Origin: Bradyrhizobium sp. G127
GTDB taxonomy: Bacteria; Pseudomonadota; Alphaproteobacteria; Rhizobiales; Xanthobacteraceae
DNA length: 64,000 bases
Direction of reading: 5' to 3'
Assembly (NCBI RefSeq): GCF_021502575.1
Contig: NZ_JAKFGN010000002.1
Location: 1,426,001 to 1,490,000, forward strand
Position 1 is the stretch's first letter, and every line of letters begins with the position of its first letter. This document shows, piece after piece, positions 34,999-43,075 of the stretch. Under the pieces are notes generated by a model, which was not told the DNA's origin, did not search any database, and saw nothing but the letters and a program-made list of their open reading frames with translations. The position numbers were made by a program, and so were the translations under genes.

Positions 34999-36018
34999 TC
35001 AGATGGGTTCAGGATTTGCGACCAGGTCCCCGAGAGATTGAACGATGCGCCAAAGCCGGGCGTCGCGCTCTCTCAGCAACTGCAAATTGGATCGCTCGCC
35101 GTAATCGTAGAAGCCGCGGCCGGTCGTTACGCCATGGTGGCCCTCGGCAACGAGTTTTGTGATGGAGGCTGGTTCGCGATCGACAGGCGCATCGAGGATA
35201 TCCGGGTCGCGCAGATTTCGGAGGCTCAAATTCAATCCGGTGTAATCGTAACGCTGCATGACGCCGAGCAACTGCATGCGCGGCGCAAGACTTGTCCGTA
35301 CTGCAATGTCCAACGCCGCTGGCGTGATCACGCCGGTTTCGATCATATGAAACGCTTCGCGGCCGAGCGCGCGCAACAGTCGATTGATGATAAATCCGGG
35401 AATGAACTTGTTCAGCGCAACAGGGACTTTTCCCAGCGCGGACAGAATCGCGATGGCTTCGTCCTGCAAGCCGATTCTTGTCTGCTCGGAAGCGACAACT
35501 TCCACAAGAGGCATAATGTGAGGCGGCGCAAACCAGTGAGCCACCAACAATCGCTCGATGACGGATGGCCCCGCCAACTCGAAAACGTTCAATGTGGATG
35601 TGTTGCTCCAGATCACGGCATCGCGCGGAGCAAAAGCACCGATCTTCTCAAAGACCGCCGCCTTGACGGCCCTGTTCTCGGATACGGCTTCGATCACGAG
35701 CGCCGTATCTGCAAGAATCTGATCAACAAACGTGTGTGCCGAAACGCGGCTGCAGACAGCCTCCAGCGAGCCTTCCGGACTCAAACCCAGATCGATCTTC
35801 AATTGCTGCGCATCGCGCAGGGCCTGCATTCCCGCTTCAAGCGCGGAAGGGCTTGTGTCGCAAAGGTCGACTTCAAATCCCGCATCTGCAAAACTAAGAG
35901 CGATCCCGGGACCCATCACGCCGCCGCCGATGAGGACGATTCGGGATTTACTGGGCGCGAACGCTCGCCCCGCAAGGGTCAGGTTGACCCGTCCCTCTGA
36001 ACTGTCATGGCTGACCAC
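34999..36018 (-). CDS. 3-Hydroxyacyl-CoA dehydrogenase family protein
   Basis: A 339-aa two-domain dehydrogenase. The NAD-binding motif VLIGGGVMGPGIALSFADAG (about residues 27-46) has the expected GxGxxG pattern. The catalytic His and neighbours lie in AHWFAPPHIMPLVEVV (about 160), and PGFIINRLLRALGREA opens the C-terminal helical domain. GVTTGRGFYDYGE near the end is also typical. It oxidises 3-hydroxyacyl-CoA with NAD. The reading frame opens with GTG at 36018, six bases after the RidA gene, and may really start a little downstream. Confidence 0.88.
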   Translation of the reverse strand: MVSHDSSEGRVNLTLAGRAFAPSKSRIVLIGGGVMGPGIALSFADAGFEVDLCDTSPSALEAGMQALRDAQQLKIDLGLSPEGSLEAVCSRVSAHTFVDQILADTALVIEAVSENRAVKAAVFEKIGAFAPRDAVIWSNTSTLNVFELAGPSVIERLLVAHWFAPPHIMPLVEVVASEQTRIGLQDEAIAILSALGKVPVALNKFIPGFIINRLLRALGREAFHMIETGVITPAALDIAVRTSLAPRMQLLGVMQRYDYTGLNLSLRNLRDPDILDAPVDREPASITKLVAEGHHGVTTGRGFYDYGERSNLQLLRERDARLWRIVQSLGDLVANPEPI

Positions 36019-36024
36019 GATCGC

Positions 36025-36420
36025 TTAGTCCCGCATCGCGATGGCTTCGACTTCAAGAAGAAGCTCGGGCCGCGCCAATGAACCCACTCCGACCATCGTG
36101 CTCGCCGGCGTTTCACCGGGACCGAAAAACTTCTGCCGGACCTCGCGAATGATGACAGCTTTCTCGGGCGACAGATCGCGCACAAAGAGCACGGTCTTGA
36201 CTACGTCTGACATCGACGCGCCCGCCGCAGTCAGAGCCTTCTGAATGTTCTCGTAGACCTGCCGGGTCTGAGCCGCGAGATCTCCGACGCCGACCACCTT
36301 ACCGTCCGCATCGTAGGAGACTTGGCCCGATACATAGACCGCCGTGCGGTGCGTCGATTTGACGACGTGGGCAAAACCTTTCGGGCTCGACATTCCGGGC
36401 GGATTAATCGGCGTATTCAT
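36025..36420 (-). CDS. RidA family protein
   Basis: A 131-aa RidA-fold protein: HRTAVYVSGQVSYDADGKVV, then QVYENIQKALTAAGASMSDV, and the active Arg/Glu stretch LARPELLLEVEAIAMRD at the C-terminus. It is the first gene of the catabolic run leading to the dehydrogenase, synthetase, second RidA and fumarylacetoacetase genes. An IclR-type palindrome lies about 15 bases upstream of its ATG, so its expression is probably set by the IclR protein at 36518-37318. Confidence 0.87.
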   Translation of the reverse strand: MNTPINPPGMSSPKGFAHVVKSTHRTAVYVSGQVSYDADGKVVGVGDLAAQTRQVYENIQKALTAAGASMSDVVKTVLFVRDLSPEKAVIIREVRQKFFGPGETPASTMVGVGSLARPELLLEVEAIAMRD

Positions 36421-36433
36421 GGAAGGCTCCTTT

Positions 36434-36450
36434 GTACCGCATAGCGGAAT
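36434..36450 (-). promoter_or_regulatory. IclR-type operator ahead of the RidA-led operon
   Basis: CCGCATAGCGG (CCGC/GCGG, 3-base centre) followed by AAT. Its reverse complement, CCGCTATGCGG, occurs exactly at 37334-37344 ahead of the iclR gene. The pattern TTCCGC-N3-GCGGAA is usual for IclR-family sites. Confidence 0.65.
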
Positions 36451-36517
36451 ATATTATAGCTCAGGTCGCCTTCGCTGTAAATCGAATCCCGCAATCGCAG
36501 CCTTCATGCCCTCGCAA

Positions 36518-37318
36518 TCAAATGTCCAGCCGCGAGCGAACGGCAGCTTTTATCCTCTCTGCCGTATCGCCCAGTTGAGGGCCAATTTCCCGAAGCAAGC
36601 GATCGCGCGTGAGGGAAGCGGCCGGACCACCGCAATTCAGGCCGAGCAGATCCCGGCTGCCGTCGATCTGCAAAGGCACGGCTACAACGCCAACATCGTC
36701 CTTCTCATCGGACATGACGAAACCGTGCTGGGAGAACTCCGCACGAGCGATTTTGATCTGACCGAGATCATGCTTGCGTTCGGCGTCCGAAGCCGCGAGA
36801 GCCGCCTGGCGTGCTTCTTCCGTCATTCCGCACAGAATTGCCCGCCCGATAATCGACTTTGCCAGCGGAAGCCTTGCGCCGATGTCAAGCCCTACAGTGA
36901 GCGGAGCCGATGATCTGCAGTGAGCAACGTAGATAACGACGTCGCCATGGCGCACGCCCAGCGAAACCGCGGCCATGGCGCTATCAGCCAGTTCCTGCAT
37001 GAAAGGCCTCGCAATGCGGCCCACCTCAAAATGAGCCAGCGCGCGGTGGCCGAGACCAAGCACAGGCAGATCAAGAGCGTAGAGCTCCCGCTCGGACGAA
37101 TATCGAAGGTAACCCAGCGCGGTCAGCGTGAATGTCAGTCGCGAGATCGTGGTTTTGGGTAATCCCGTCAGTCGCGCGATTTCCTTGTTCGGTAACCATT
37201 CCCGGCTCGCCGAGAAGCATCGGAGGACGTCGAGTCCCCGCGCCAGCGCCGAGACGAAACGCCGGTCCTCCTCATAAGCTGCTCGGTTCCTCTTGGCCGG
37301 CCTGCCGATCCTGCTCAT
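36518..37318 (-). CDS. IclR-family transcriptional regulator
   Basis: A 266-aa regulator with an N-terminal winged helix-turn-helix (SALARGLDVLRCFSASREWL, then NKEIARLTGLPKTTISRL, about residues 24-62) and a C-terminal GAF-like effector domain (ARLPLAKSIIGRAIL, VAVPLQIDGSRDLLGLN). It should control the RidA-led operon downstream and perhaps the divergent MDR gene at 37416. Matching palindromes lie on both sides (36437-36447 and 37334-37344). The inducer is probably an aromatic or short-chain acid of this pathway. Confidence 0.92.
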   Translation of the reverse strand: MSRIGRPAKRNRAAYEEDRRFVSALARGLDVLRCFSASREWLPNKEIARLTGLPKTTISRLTFTLTALGYLRYSSERELYALDLPVLGLGHRALAHFEVGRIARPFMQELADSAMAAVSLGVRHGDVVIYVAHCRSSAPLTVGLDIGARLPLAKSIIGRAILCGMTEEARQAALAASDAERKHDLGQIKIARAEFSQHGFVMSDEKDDVGVVAVPLQIDGSRDLLGLNCGGPAASLTRDRLLREIGPQLGDTAERIKAAVRSRLDI

Positions 37319-37332
37319 TCAAATCTCCTTGT

Positions 37333-37347
37333 CCCGCTATGCGGAAT
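37333..37347. promoter_or_regulatory. IclR-type operator in the iclR / MDR divergent region
   Basis: CCGCTATGCGGAAT is the exact reverse complement of the site at 36437-36447. It lies 15 bases ahead of the iclR ATG and about 70 ahead of the divergent MDR gene, which also has a half-site ATTCCGC next to its ribosome-binding site (about 37400-37406). Autoregulation and divergent control are both possible. Confidence 0.65.
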
Positions 37348-37415
37348 AAGCTATTCTGTGTCCTGTCACAACCCAATGCTGTAGGCATTCTAACGGTTCA
37401 TTCCGCAAGGTGATT

Positions 37416-38393
37416 ATGAAAGCTGTTCTGTGTACCGACTGGGGACTTCCCGAAACCCTGACAGTTCAAGCCGTTGCAGATCTGCAACCGGGCGACGGCG
37501 AGGTCGTTGTTGAAGTCCATGCCGCCGGCGTCAATTTTCCGGACGCCCTGATCATCCAGCGCAAATACCAGTTTCAGCCGGACCTCCCGTTTTCCCCGGG
37601 CGGCGAAGTGGCTGGGGTTATTCGCGCCATTGGGCCAAATGTCCGCGACTGGAAGATCGGTGACCGAGTGATCGGCAGTTCGACCTGGGGCGGGTTCGCA
37701 GAGCAAGCCATGATCAAGGCGGAGCGACTGGTCCCGATTCCCGATGAGATGGATTTTACAGCCGCCTCCGCGTTCGTTCTCGCGCACGGGACAAGCCTTC
37801 ATGGGCTAAAAGACAGGGCGCATCTCGTTGCCGGCGAAACGCTTCTCGTGTTGGGCGCGGCAGGAGGCGTCGGAATTGCCGCAATCGAGATCGGGAAAGC
37901 AATGGGCGCGCGGGTCATCGCCGCGGCATCGAGCGAAGATAAACTGGAGTTCTGTCGCCAGCATGGCGCAGATGCCACCATCAACTACAGCACCGAGGAC
38001 CTCCGCGACCGCCTCAAAGTGCTGACCGACGGCGTGGGGCCTGATGTCATTTATGATCCGATCGGAGGCAGTTATTCAGAGACGGCCTTTCGCACGATTG
38101 CCTGGGGGGGCCGCCATCTCATCGTCGGATTTGCGTCGGGCGAAGTGCCTAAGCTGCCCCTCAACTTGCCTTTGTTGAAAAGCGCATCCGTGGTCGGCGT
38201 GTTTCTTGGATCATTCCTCAGGCGAGGACCATCTGTTGTGAAGGAGCATATGCGCCATCTCATGGAGATGTACACCACGGGAAAGATCAAGCCATCGATC
38301 ACCAAGGTATACTCTCTGGAGGAGGCTCATCTCGCGCTGCGCGACGTCATGGAGCGCCGTGTCATGGGTAAAGTTGTGTTAGTCCCGCGCTAG
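37416..38393 (+). CDS. NADPH:quinone oxidoreductase-like MDR protein
   Basis: A 325-aa MDR enzyme. The start at ATG 37416 (MKAVLCTDWG) has AAGG upstream. The GroES-like domain has VEVHAAGVNFPDALIIQ, the quinone-oxidoreductase signature, then the Rossmann motif LVLGAAGGVGIAAIEIGKAM (about residues 142-161) and DVIYDPIGGSYSE. No zinc-binding Cys cluster is seen. Such enzymes reduce quinones or enoyl-CoA/enone substrates. It is divergent from iclR and carries an IclR half-site at its start, so it may be a member of the same regulon. Confidence 0.88.
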   Translation: MKAVLCTDWGLPETLTVQAVADLQPGDGEVVVEVHAAGVNFPDALIIQRKYQFQPDLPFSPGGEVAGVIRAIGPNVRDWKIGDRVIGSSTWGGFAEQAMIKAERLVPIPDEMDFTAASAFVLAHGTSLHGLKDRAHLVAGETLLVLGAAGGVGIAAIEIGKAMGARVIAAASSEDKLEFCRQHGADATINYSTEDLRDRLKVLTDGVGPDVIYDPIGGSYSETAFRTIAWGGRHLIVGFASGEVPKLPLNLPLLKSASVVGVFLGSFLRRGPSVVKEHMRHLMEMYTTGKIKPSITKVYSLEEAHLALRDVMERRVMGKVVLVPR

Positions 38394-38421
38394 TCGCATC
38401 AATCAGTAGGCCAGTTCACAA

Positions 38422-39345
38422 ATGCAAGAACGCATTCGCATTGGTGAAGAAATCTCCTTCCGCAAGCTGGAAATCTTCCTGGCTTACATGAAAGCCGGAA
38501 ACTTCTCGGCGGCATCGGGGCAGCTTGGAATTAGTCCGGTAAGCGTTCACCGGGCAATTCACTCGCTTCAGGAAGGAGTTCGGTGCAACCTTTTCATTCA
38601 TAAAGGGCGTGAACTGGTTCCGACCGAGGCGGCATTCGTGTTTGCGCGTGTGGCGACGGAAGTTCTCGATCGAATGGAAAGCGGCATTGATGCCGCCCGG
38701 GAGGCCGCCGGCTACGCATCCAACAAACTGCGAATTGGCTCGCTCTACTCGCTGACGAGCCACATGATGCCGGAGATCATCAAGTCGGTTGCATCGAGAA
38801 AACCGAACCTTCAGTGCGAACTCGTTCTAGGCCGCTCGAAACTGGACCTGCTGCCCAAGCTCAGGGATGGAGGACTGGATGCGGTGTTCTGCGAAGTCAC
38901 TGACGCTCCGGACCTCCTCTCGATTCCCATCTTCGACGACAGGGTCTATTTTGCGGCTCCACAGAATTCCAGATACTCGAACCTCCCGGAGATCGATCTT
39001 AGCGAATGCTCGGGTGAGCGGGTTGTAACTCTCAAGGACGGCCTGTTCACCGTCGCAAATCTGACGGAAAAGTTTCCGCAGTTCCGTCCAACCTATGCGA
39101 TGGAAGTCGTCGACATTTTCACCCTAATGAATCTTATCGCCAGCGGTGTCGCCTGCGCGCTGGCTCCAGGGCGAATTTGCAAGATGTACGAACATCTCGT
39201 CGACTTCATTCCTCTTGTGAAGAGCCAGCAGGTTTTCCAGACGATGGGCGTGTCTTTCCTGGCATCTCGTGAGCGAGATCCGAACCTGCTGGCACTTTGT
39301 GCCGTTGTCCGCGGCTATATTCGTCGAACGCAACTGCCGATTTGA
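38422..39345 (+). CDS. LysR-family transcriptional regulator
   Basis: A 307-aa LysR-type regulator. The winged helix-turn-helix is in RKLEIFLAYMKAGNFSAASG then QLGISPVSVHRAIHSLQEGV (about residues 14-53). The effector domain follows with the RIGSLYSLTSHMMPEI strand and GGLDAVFCEVTDAPDLLSI. It is convergent with the livF gene of the second transporter and only 28 bases after the MDR gene. It might regulate the transporter/electron-transfer operon or the MDR gene. No clear T-N11-A box was found. Confidence 0.9.
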   Translation: MQERIRIGEEISFRKLEIFLAYMKAGNFSAASGQLGISPVSVHRAIHSLQEGVRCNLFIHKGRELVPTEAAFVFARVATEVLDRMESGIDAAREAAGYASNKLRIGSLYSLTSHMMPEIIKSVASRKPNLQCELVLGRSKLDLLPKLRDGGLDAVFCEVTDAPDLLSIPIFDDRVYFAAPQNSRYSNLPEIDLSECSGERVVTLKDGLFTVANLTEKFPQFRPTYAMEVVDIFTLMNLIASGVACALAPGRICKMYEHLVDFIPLVKSQQVFQTMGVSFLASRERDPNLLALCAVVRGYIRRTQLPI

Positions 39346-39359
39346 CCGGGAATTTCGGC

Positions 39360-40058
39360 CTATACCTCGAGCCACTCCCGAGAGATGCTTTTATCCCGCC
39401 GAAGATCATCCGGAGTGCCTTCGAAAACGATCTTCCCGTGGCCCATTACATAAAGCCGGTGGGATATTTTCATCGCGATCGACAGCTTTTGCTCGACCAG
39501 CAAGATAGACACACCACGGCGCGCGACGTCGGCGATGAGTTCTCCGATCTGCTGAACTATAAGGGGAGCGAGTCCCTCGGTCGGTTCATCAATCATGATC
39601 AGGTCAGGATCGCCGAGCAGGGTCCGGCACATGGTCAGCATTTGCTTCTCGCCGCCGGATAAGACCCCGGCAGCCGTATCCGCGCGTTGCTGCAAATTTG
39701 GGAACATGCCGAGCATCTCTTCCAGATTCCAGCGCACGGATTTCTTCCCGGATTTCTGACCGAGAACGAGGTTCTCCCGAACCGTTAATGTTGGGAAAAT
39801 ATCCCGGTTCTCCGGCACATATCCGAGACCAAGGTTCGCAATCCGATAGCTAGGAAGACCGGCGATTTCGTTGCCTTTAAACCTGATGGATCCCTTCGGC
39901 GCGACTTGTCCAATAACAGACTTTACAAAGGTCGATCGCCCTACGCCATTCCGGCCAAGCAGACTGACAACTTCGCCTGAGCCAATCGTCAAATCAACTC
40001 CCTGGAGAATGTGGCTCTTTCCATAATAGGCATGCAGCCCATCGACTTTGAGAATCAT
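39360..40058 (-). CDS. HAAT-family ABC transporter ATPase (LivF-like), second system
   Basis: A 232-aa ATPase with Walker A GRNGVGRSTFVK, which is unusual: the standard GxxGxGKS/T reads GVGRS, so the catalytic Lys is replaced by Arg. The signature LSGGEKQMLTMCRTL, Walker B LIMIDEPTEGLAP and switch ILLVEQKLS are normal. This could weaken ATP hydrolysis at one of the two sites of the LivF/LivG pair. It overlaps livG by 4 bases and is last in the transporter operon. Confidence 0.88.
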   Translation of the reverse strand: MILKVDGLHAYYGKSHILQGVDLTIGSGEVVSLLGRNGVGRSTFVKSVIGQVAPKGSIRFKGNEIAGLPSYRIANLGLGYVPENRDIFPTLTVRENLVLGQKSGKKSVRWNLEEMLGMFPNLQQRADTAAGVLSGGEKQMLTMCRTLLGDPDLIMIDEPTEGLAPLIVQQIGELIADVARRGVSILLVEQKLSIAMKISHRLYVMGHGKIVFEGTPDDLRRDKSISREWLEV

Positions 40059-40804
40059 GCCGCCTCCTCTCCGAGATAGGCTTCCTTCACGCGAGGGTCG
40101 TTCCGGATCTCGTTCGGGGTCCCACTCGCGATGACTTTACCATACACAAGCACCGATATTCTGTCAGCGAGGCCGAAAACGACGCTCATGTCGTGCTCGA
40201 CAATAAGCAGCGTTTTATTCTCGGTCAGACGGCGAATGAGGTGCACGATCTGAGCCGTTTCTGCATGGCTCATTCCGGCCGTCGGCTCATCCAGCAATAT
40301 GACATCCGCACCGCCGGCAATGGTGATTCCGATCTCAAGCGCGCGTTGTTCCGCGTAAGTCAGCAGCCCCGCCGAGACATCCCGCCGTGCCGTGAGGTTG
40401 AGACTTTCCAGTATCTGCCACGCACGATCATGAACATCGGAAAGACCGTCGATGTTCTTCCAGAAGGCATATCGATAGCCAAGCGGCCACAAGAGAGCGC
40501 ACCGAACGTTCTCCCAAACACTTAGATTTGGAAAAACGTTCGTGACCTGAAAACTTCGGGACAGGCCATTTCTGTTGATGGCATAGGGTCGCCACCCAAC
40601 AACGGATTGCCCGAAGATTTTCACTTCTCCCGACGTCGGCCGAATATGCCCGCTGATGATGTTGAATGTTGTCGACTTCCCCGCACCGTTCGGTCCGATC
40701 AAGGCATGCCGCTCGCCCTGGGCAACCGACAGACTGAGATCGTCCAGAATTCTCGCTGCTCCGAAGCTCTTACAGACGGATTGCAACGTGATTGCATCGG
40801 TCAT
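40055..40804 (-). CDS. HAAT-family ABC transporter ATPase (LivG-like), second system
   Basis: A 249-aa ATPase. Walker A GPNGAGKSTTFN, the LivG-type block GLSRSFQVTNVFPNLSVWEN, the signature LTYAEQRALEIGITIAG, Walker B VILLDEPTAGMSH, switch IVEHDMSVV and the RVKEAYLGEEAA tail are all present. It pairs with the LivF-like protein encoded next. It overlaps both flanking genes by 4 bases, so the four transporter genes are tightly coupled. Confidence 0.92.
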   Translation of the reverse strand: MTDAITLQSVCKSFGAARILDDLSLSVAQGERHALIGPNGAGKSTTFNIISGHIRPTSGEVKIFGQSVVGWRPYAINRNGLSRSFQVTNVFPNLSVWENVRCALLWPLGYRYAFWKNIDGLSDVHDRAWQILESLNLTARRDVSAGLLTYAEQRALEIGITIAGGADVILLDEPTAGMSHAETAQIVHLIRRLTENKTLLIVEHDMSVVFGLADRISVLVYGKVIASGTPNEIRNDPRVKEAYLGEEAA

Positions 40805-42090
40805 AGTAGAACTCCGCGCTCTTGAGCAAGATGTTCGGCCGTTGACCGCGCCTCCTCCAAGAATTTCCAGATTTTCTTTAAGATAACAGCACCGATTCCG
40901 ATCAATATGATCGAAACCACGGGAATTGAAGGGCTCGAAATTGCGAGCTTCAATCCGAGGACTGAGATCGAAGCGGTCTCACCCAGCAAACGATGGACTA
41001 CAAACTCAAGCGCCAGTATCGCTCCAGCCAAAACACTCGCGACTGGAATCAGCACCCACAGGTATGCTCGCATCATGCCGGCCAACGCACCGGCCCTTGA
41101 GAGCCGCAAATGATAAAGGATGATCCCTCCAATTCCGCCCGGCGCATAAACAACCACCGAGATGAACAGAAGGCCGAAATACAGCTGCCAGACTGACGTG
41201 TAATCGCTGAGGGAGAGAGATAGGTAGGTCACGACAATCGCACCGATGACGGGACCGAAAAACGTTCCTGTTCCACCGATGAACGATGAGAAGATTACCG
41301 ATGCCGACTTCGTCCAGCCCAGGTCGGTGAAGTTAGCACTTTCAAAGCTGAGTGACGCGAGCGCTCCCGCAATCCCTGCAAAGAGGCCAGCAAAGCAGAA
41401 CGCCATGTACCTGATGACATGGGGATCGTATCCGACGAACTGAGTGCGTTCTGCATTGTCCCGTACGGCATTGCACATGCGCCCGAATGGAGTTCGCGTA
41501 ATAGCAAACATCATCAGTACGGCGAGAAGCGACCACGCCGCGACAAGGTAATACACCTCAAGTTGAGTGGAAAAGGTGGCACCAAAGAACGGCGGCAATT
41601 TTGTTCTATCCGTGCTGACGCCATCGTCGCCGCCGAAGAAGCTGACGAGAATCAGGGCCGCCGATACCGCCAGCTCACTGACGCCGAGCGAAATCATGGA
41701 GAACACCGTCCCGCTGCGCTTTGTAGCTACCCATCCGATGGCGGCAGCGAAGACGAGGCCTGCGACCCCGCCCACTATCGGCACCACTATGAGAGGAACC
41801 GGCAAGCCAAGTCGAGGAATGGCATTCATCGCATGAATCGCGAAGAACGCGCCCAAGCCGTAGTAGACGGCGTGGCCGAATGACAGCATTCCCGTTTGCC
41901 CAAGCAGCATATTATACGAGAGGGCAAAGACGATGCTTATGCAAACGAGATTCAGTGTACTGATCGCACCGGCCGACGAGAATACCAGCGGCAAGCCGGC
42001 TACCACCGCCGCGGCGATCAGCCAGATCATCCACCGACGTGTCGCAACCGCTATTGAATTCGTGCGCCCGCTTAGGAGTATGTCCGTCAT
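40801..42090 (-). CDS. HAAT-family ABC transporter permease (LivM-like), extended, second system
   Basis: A 429-aa permease, about 80-100 residues longer than most LivM proteins. It has the core NMLLGQTGMLSFGHAVYYG (about residues 59-77) and the coupling segment GRMCNAVRDNAERTQFVGYD (about 205). The extra C-terminal part adds hydrophobic helices (around residues 345-360 and 395-412) and a charged tail. The extension is seen in some HAAT systems for aromatic or short-chain acids. It overlaps livH and livG by 4 bases. Confidence 0.9.
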   Translation of the reverse strand: MTDILLSGRTNSIAVATRRWMIWLIAAAVVAGLPLVFSSAGAISTLNLVCISIVFALSYNMLLGQTGMLSFGHAVYYGLGAFFAIHAMNAIPRLGLPVPLIVVPIVGGVAGLVFAAAIGWVATKRSGTVFSMISLGVSELAVSAALILVSFFGGDDGVSTDRTKLPPFFGATFSTQLEVYYLVAAWSLLAVLMMFAITRTPFGRMCNAVRDNAERTQFVGYDPHVIRYMAFCFAGLFAGIAGALASLSFESANFTDLGWTKSASVIFSSFIGGTGTFFGPVIGAIVVTYLSLSLSDYTSVWQLYFGLLFISVVVYAPGGIGGIILYHLRLSRAGALAGMMRAYLWVLIPVASVLAGAILALEFVVHRLLGETASISVLGLKLAISSPSIPVVSIILIGIGAVILKKIWKFLEEARSTAEHLAQERGVLL

Positions 42091-43034
42091 ACGTCACGCC
42101 TTCCCATCAGGCCCATGGGTCTGAACATCAGGACCAGTATGAGCAGCGCGTAGGGAATAATGGGCGCGACCTGCGCGACAGAGACGTTCCACACATCGGC
42201 CAATATCGATCCGCCATGAGATCTTGCGAGCGGACCGAAAGCAGACGCTAATGAGCTATTGACCGATACGGCAAACGTCTGGATGAGGCCAATCCCCAGC
42301 GACGCGATGAATGCACCGGGCAGAGATCCCAATCCACCGACCACGACGATCACGAACAGCATAGCAATGAGTGAGCCGGCCATTGTTGATTGAGTCTGGA
42401 GAATCGGTCCTGCGATGACGCCGGCCAATGCAGCAAGTCCCGTACCCACGCCAAAAACGACCATGAAGATTCGATCGACGTTATGCCCGAGCTGGCTGAC
42501 CATCAAGGGATGCGTCAGGGACGCCTGAACGATCAATCCGATCCGCGTCTTCTTTATCACGAGCAGCAGCGCAACGAAAATTGCGATTGCGATTGCAAAC
42601 ATGAACACCTTGTAAGCGGGGTAAGTCAGCGAATTCACATAGAAGGCCGGAAAATCCAAAGCCGATGGCCCGCGATAGTCGACGGGATCCTTGCCCCAGA
42701 TCATCTGCACGACTTCTTCGATGACAAAGGCCAGTCCAAACGTAAACAGAAGTTCGGCCAAATGGCCGTTCCTATGAACTCTTCGAAGCCCGAAATGCTC
42801 GACGGCGGCACCGAAAGCACCGACCACGATCGGAGCGACAAAAAGCGCGATCCAGAAATCCGTCCAGCGGCTAATCTGATAGGCGACAAAAGCGCCGAGC
42901 ATGTAGAAGCCCGCATGCGCGAAGTTGAGCACGCCGAGCATGCTGTAAACGACCGTCAGACCGCTCGCAATCAGGAAGAGAAGCATTCCGTACAAGAGAC
43001 CGTTGAGGGTCGAAATAATTAGCAGCTCGGTCAT
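42087..43034 (-). CDS. HAAT-family ABC transporter permease (LivH-like), second system
   Basis: A 315-aa membrane permease: ISTLNGLLYGMLLFLIASGL at the N-terminus, then VLNFAHAGFYMLGAFVAY, the coupling loop VQASLTHPLMVSQLGHNV, and GGLGSLPGAFIASLGIGL. The start at 43034 (MTELL) is chosen because homologues begin here; an upstream start at 43052 is also open. The gene follows the binding-protein gene by 41 bases. Confidence 0.9.
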   Translation of the reverse strand: MTELLIISTLNGLLYGMLLFLIASGLTVVYSMLGVLNFAHAGFYMLGAFVAYQISRWTDFWIALFVAPIVVGAFGAAVEHFGLRRVHRNGHLAELLFTFGLAFVIEEVVQMIWGKDPVDYRGPSALDFPAFYVNSLTYPAYKVFMFAIAIAIFVALLLVIKKTRIGLIVQASLTHPLMVSQLGHNVDRIFMVVFGVGTGLAALAGVIAGPILQTQSTMAGSLIAMLFVIVVVGGLGSLPGAFIASLGIGLIQTFAVSVNSSLASAFGPLARSHGGSILADVWNVSVAQVAPIIPYALLILVLMFRPMGLMGRRDV

Positions 43035-43075
43035 TACTCTATAGTTCCCCAATCAACAGTGACGCCGTGATTACT

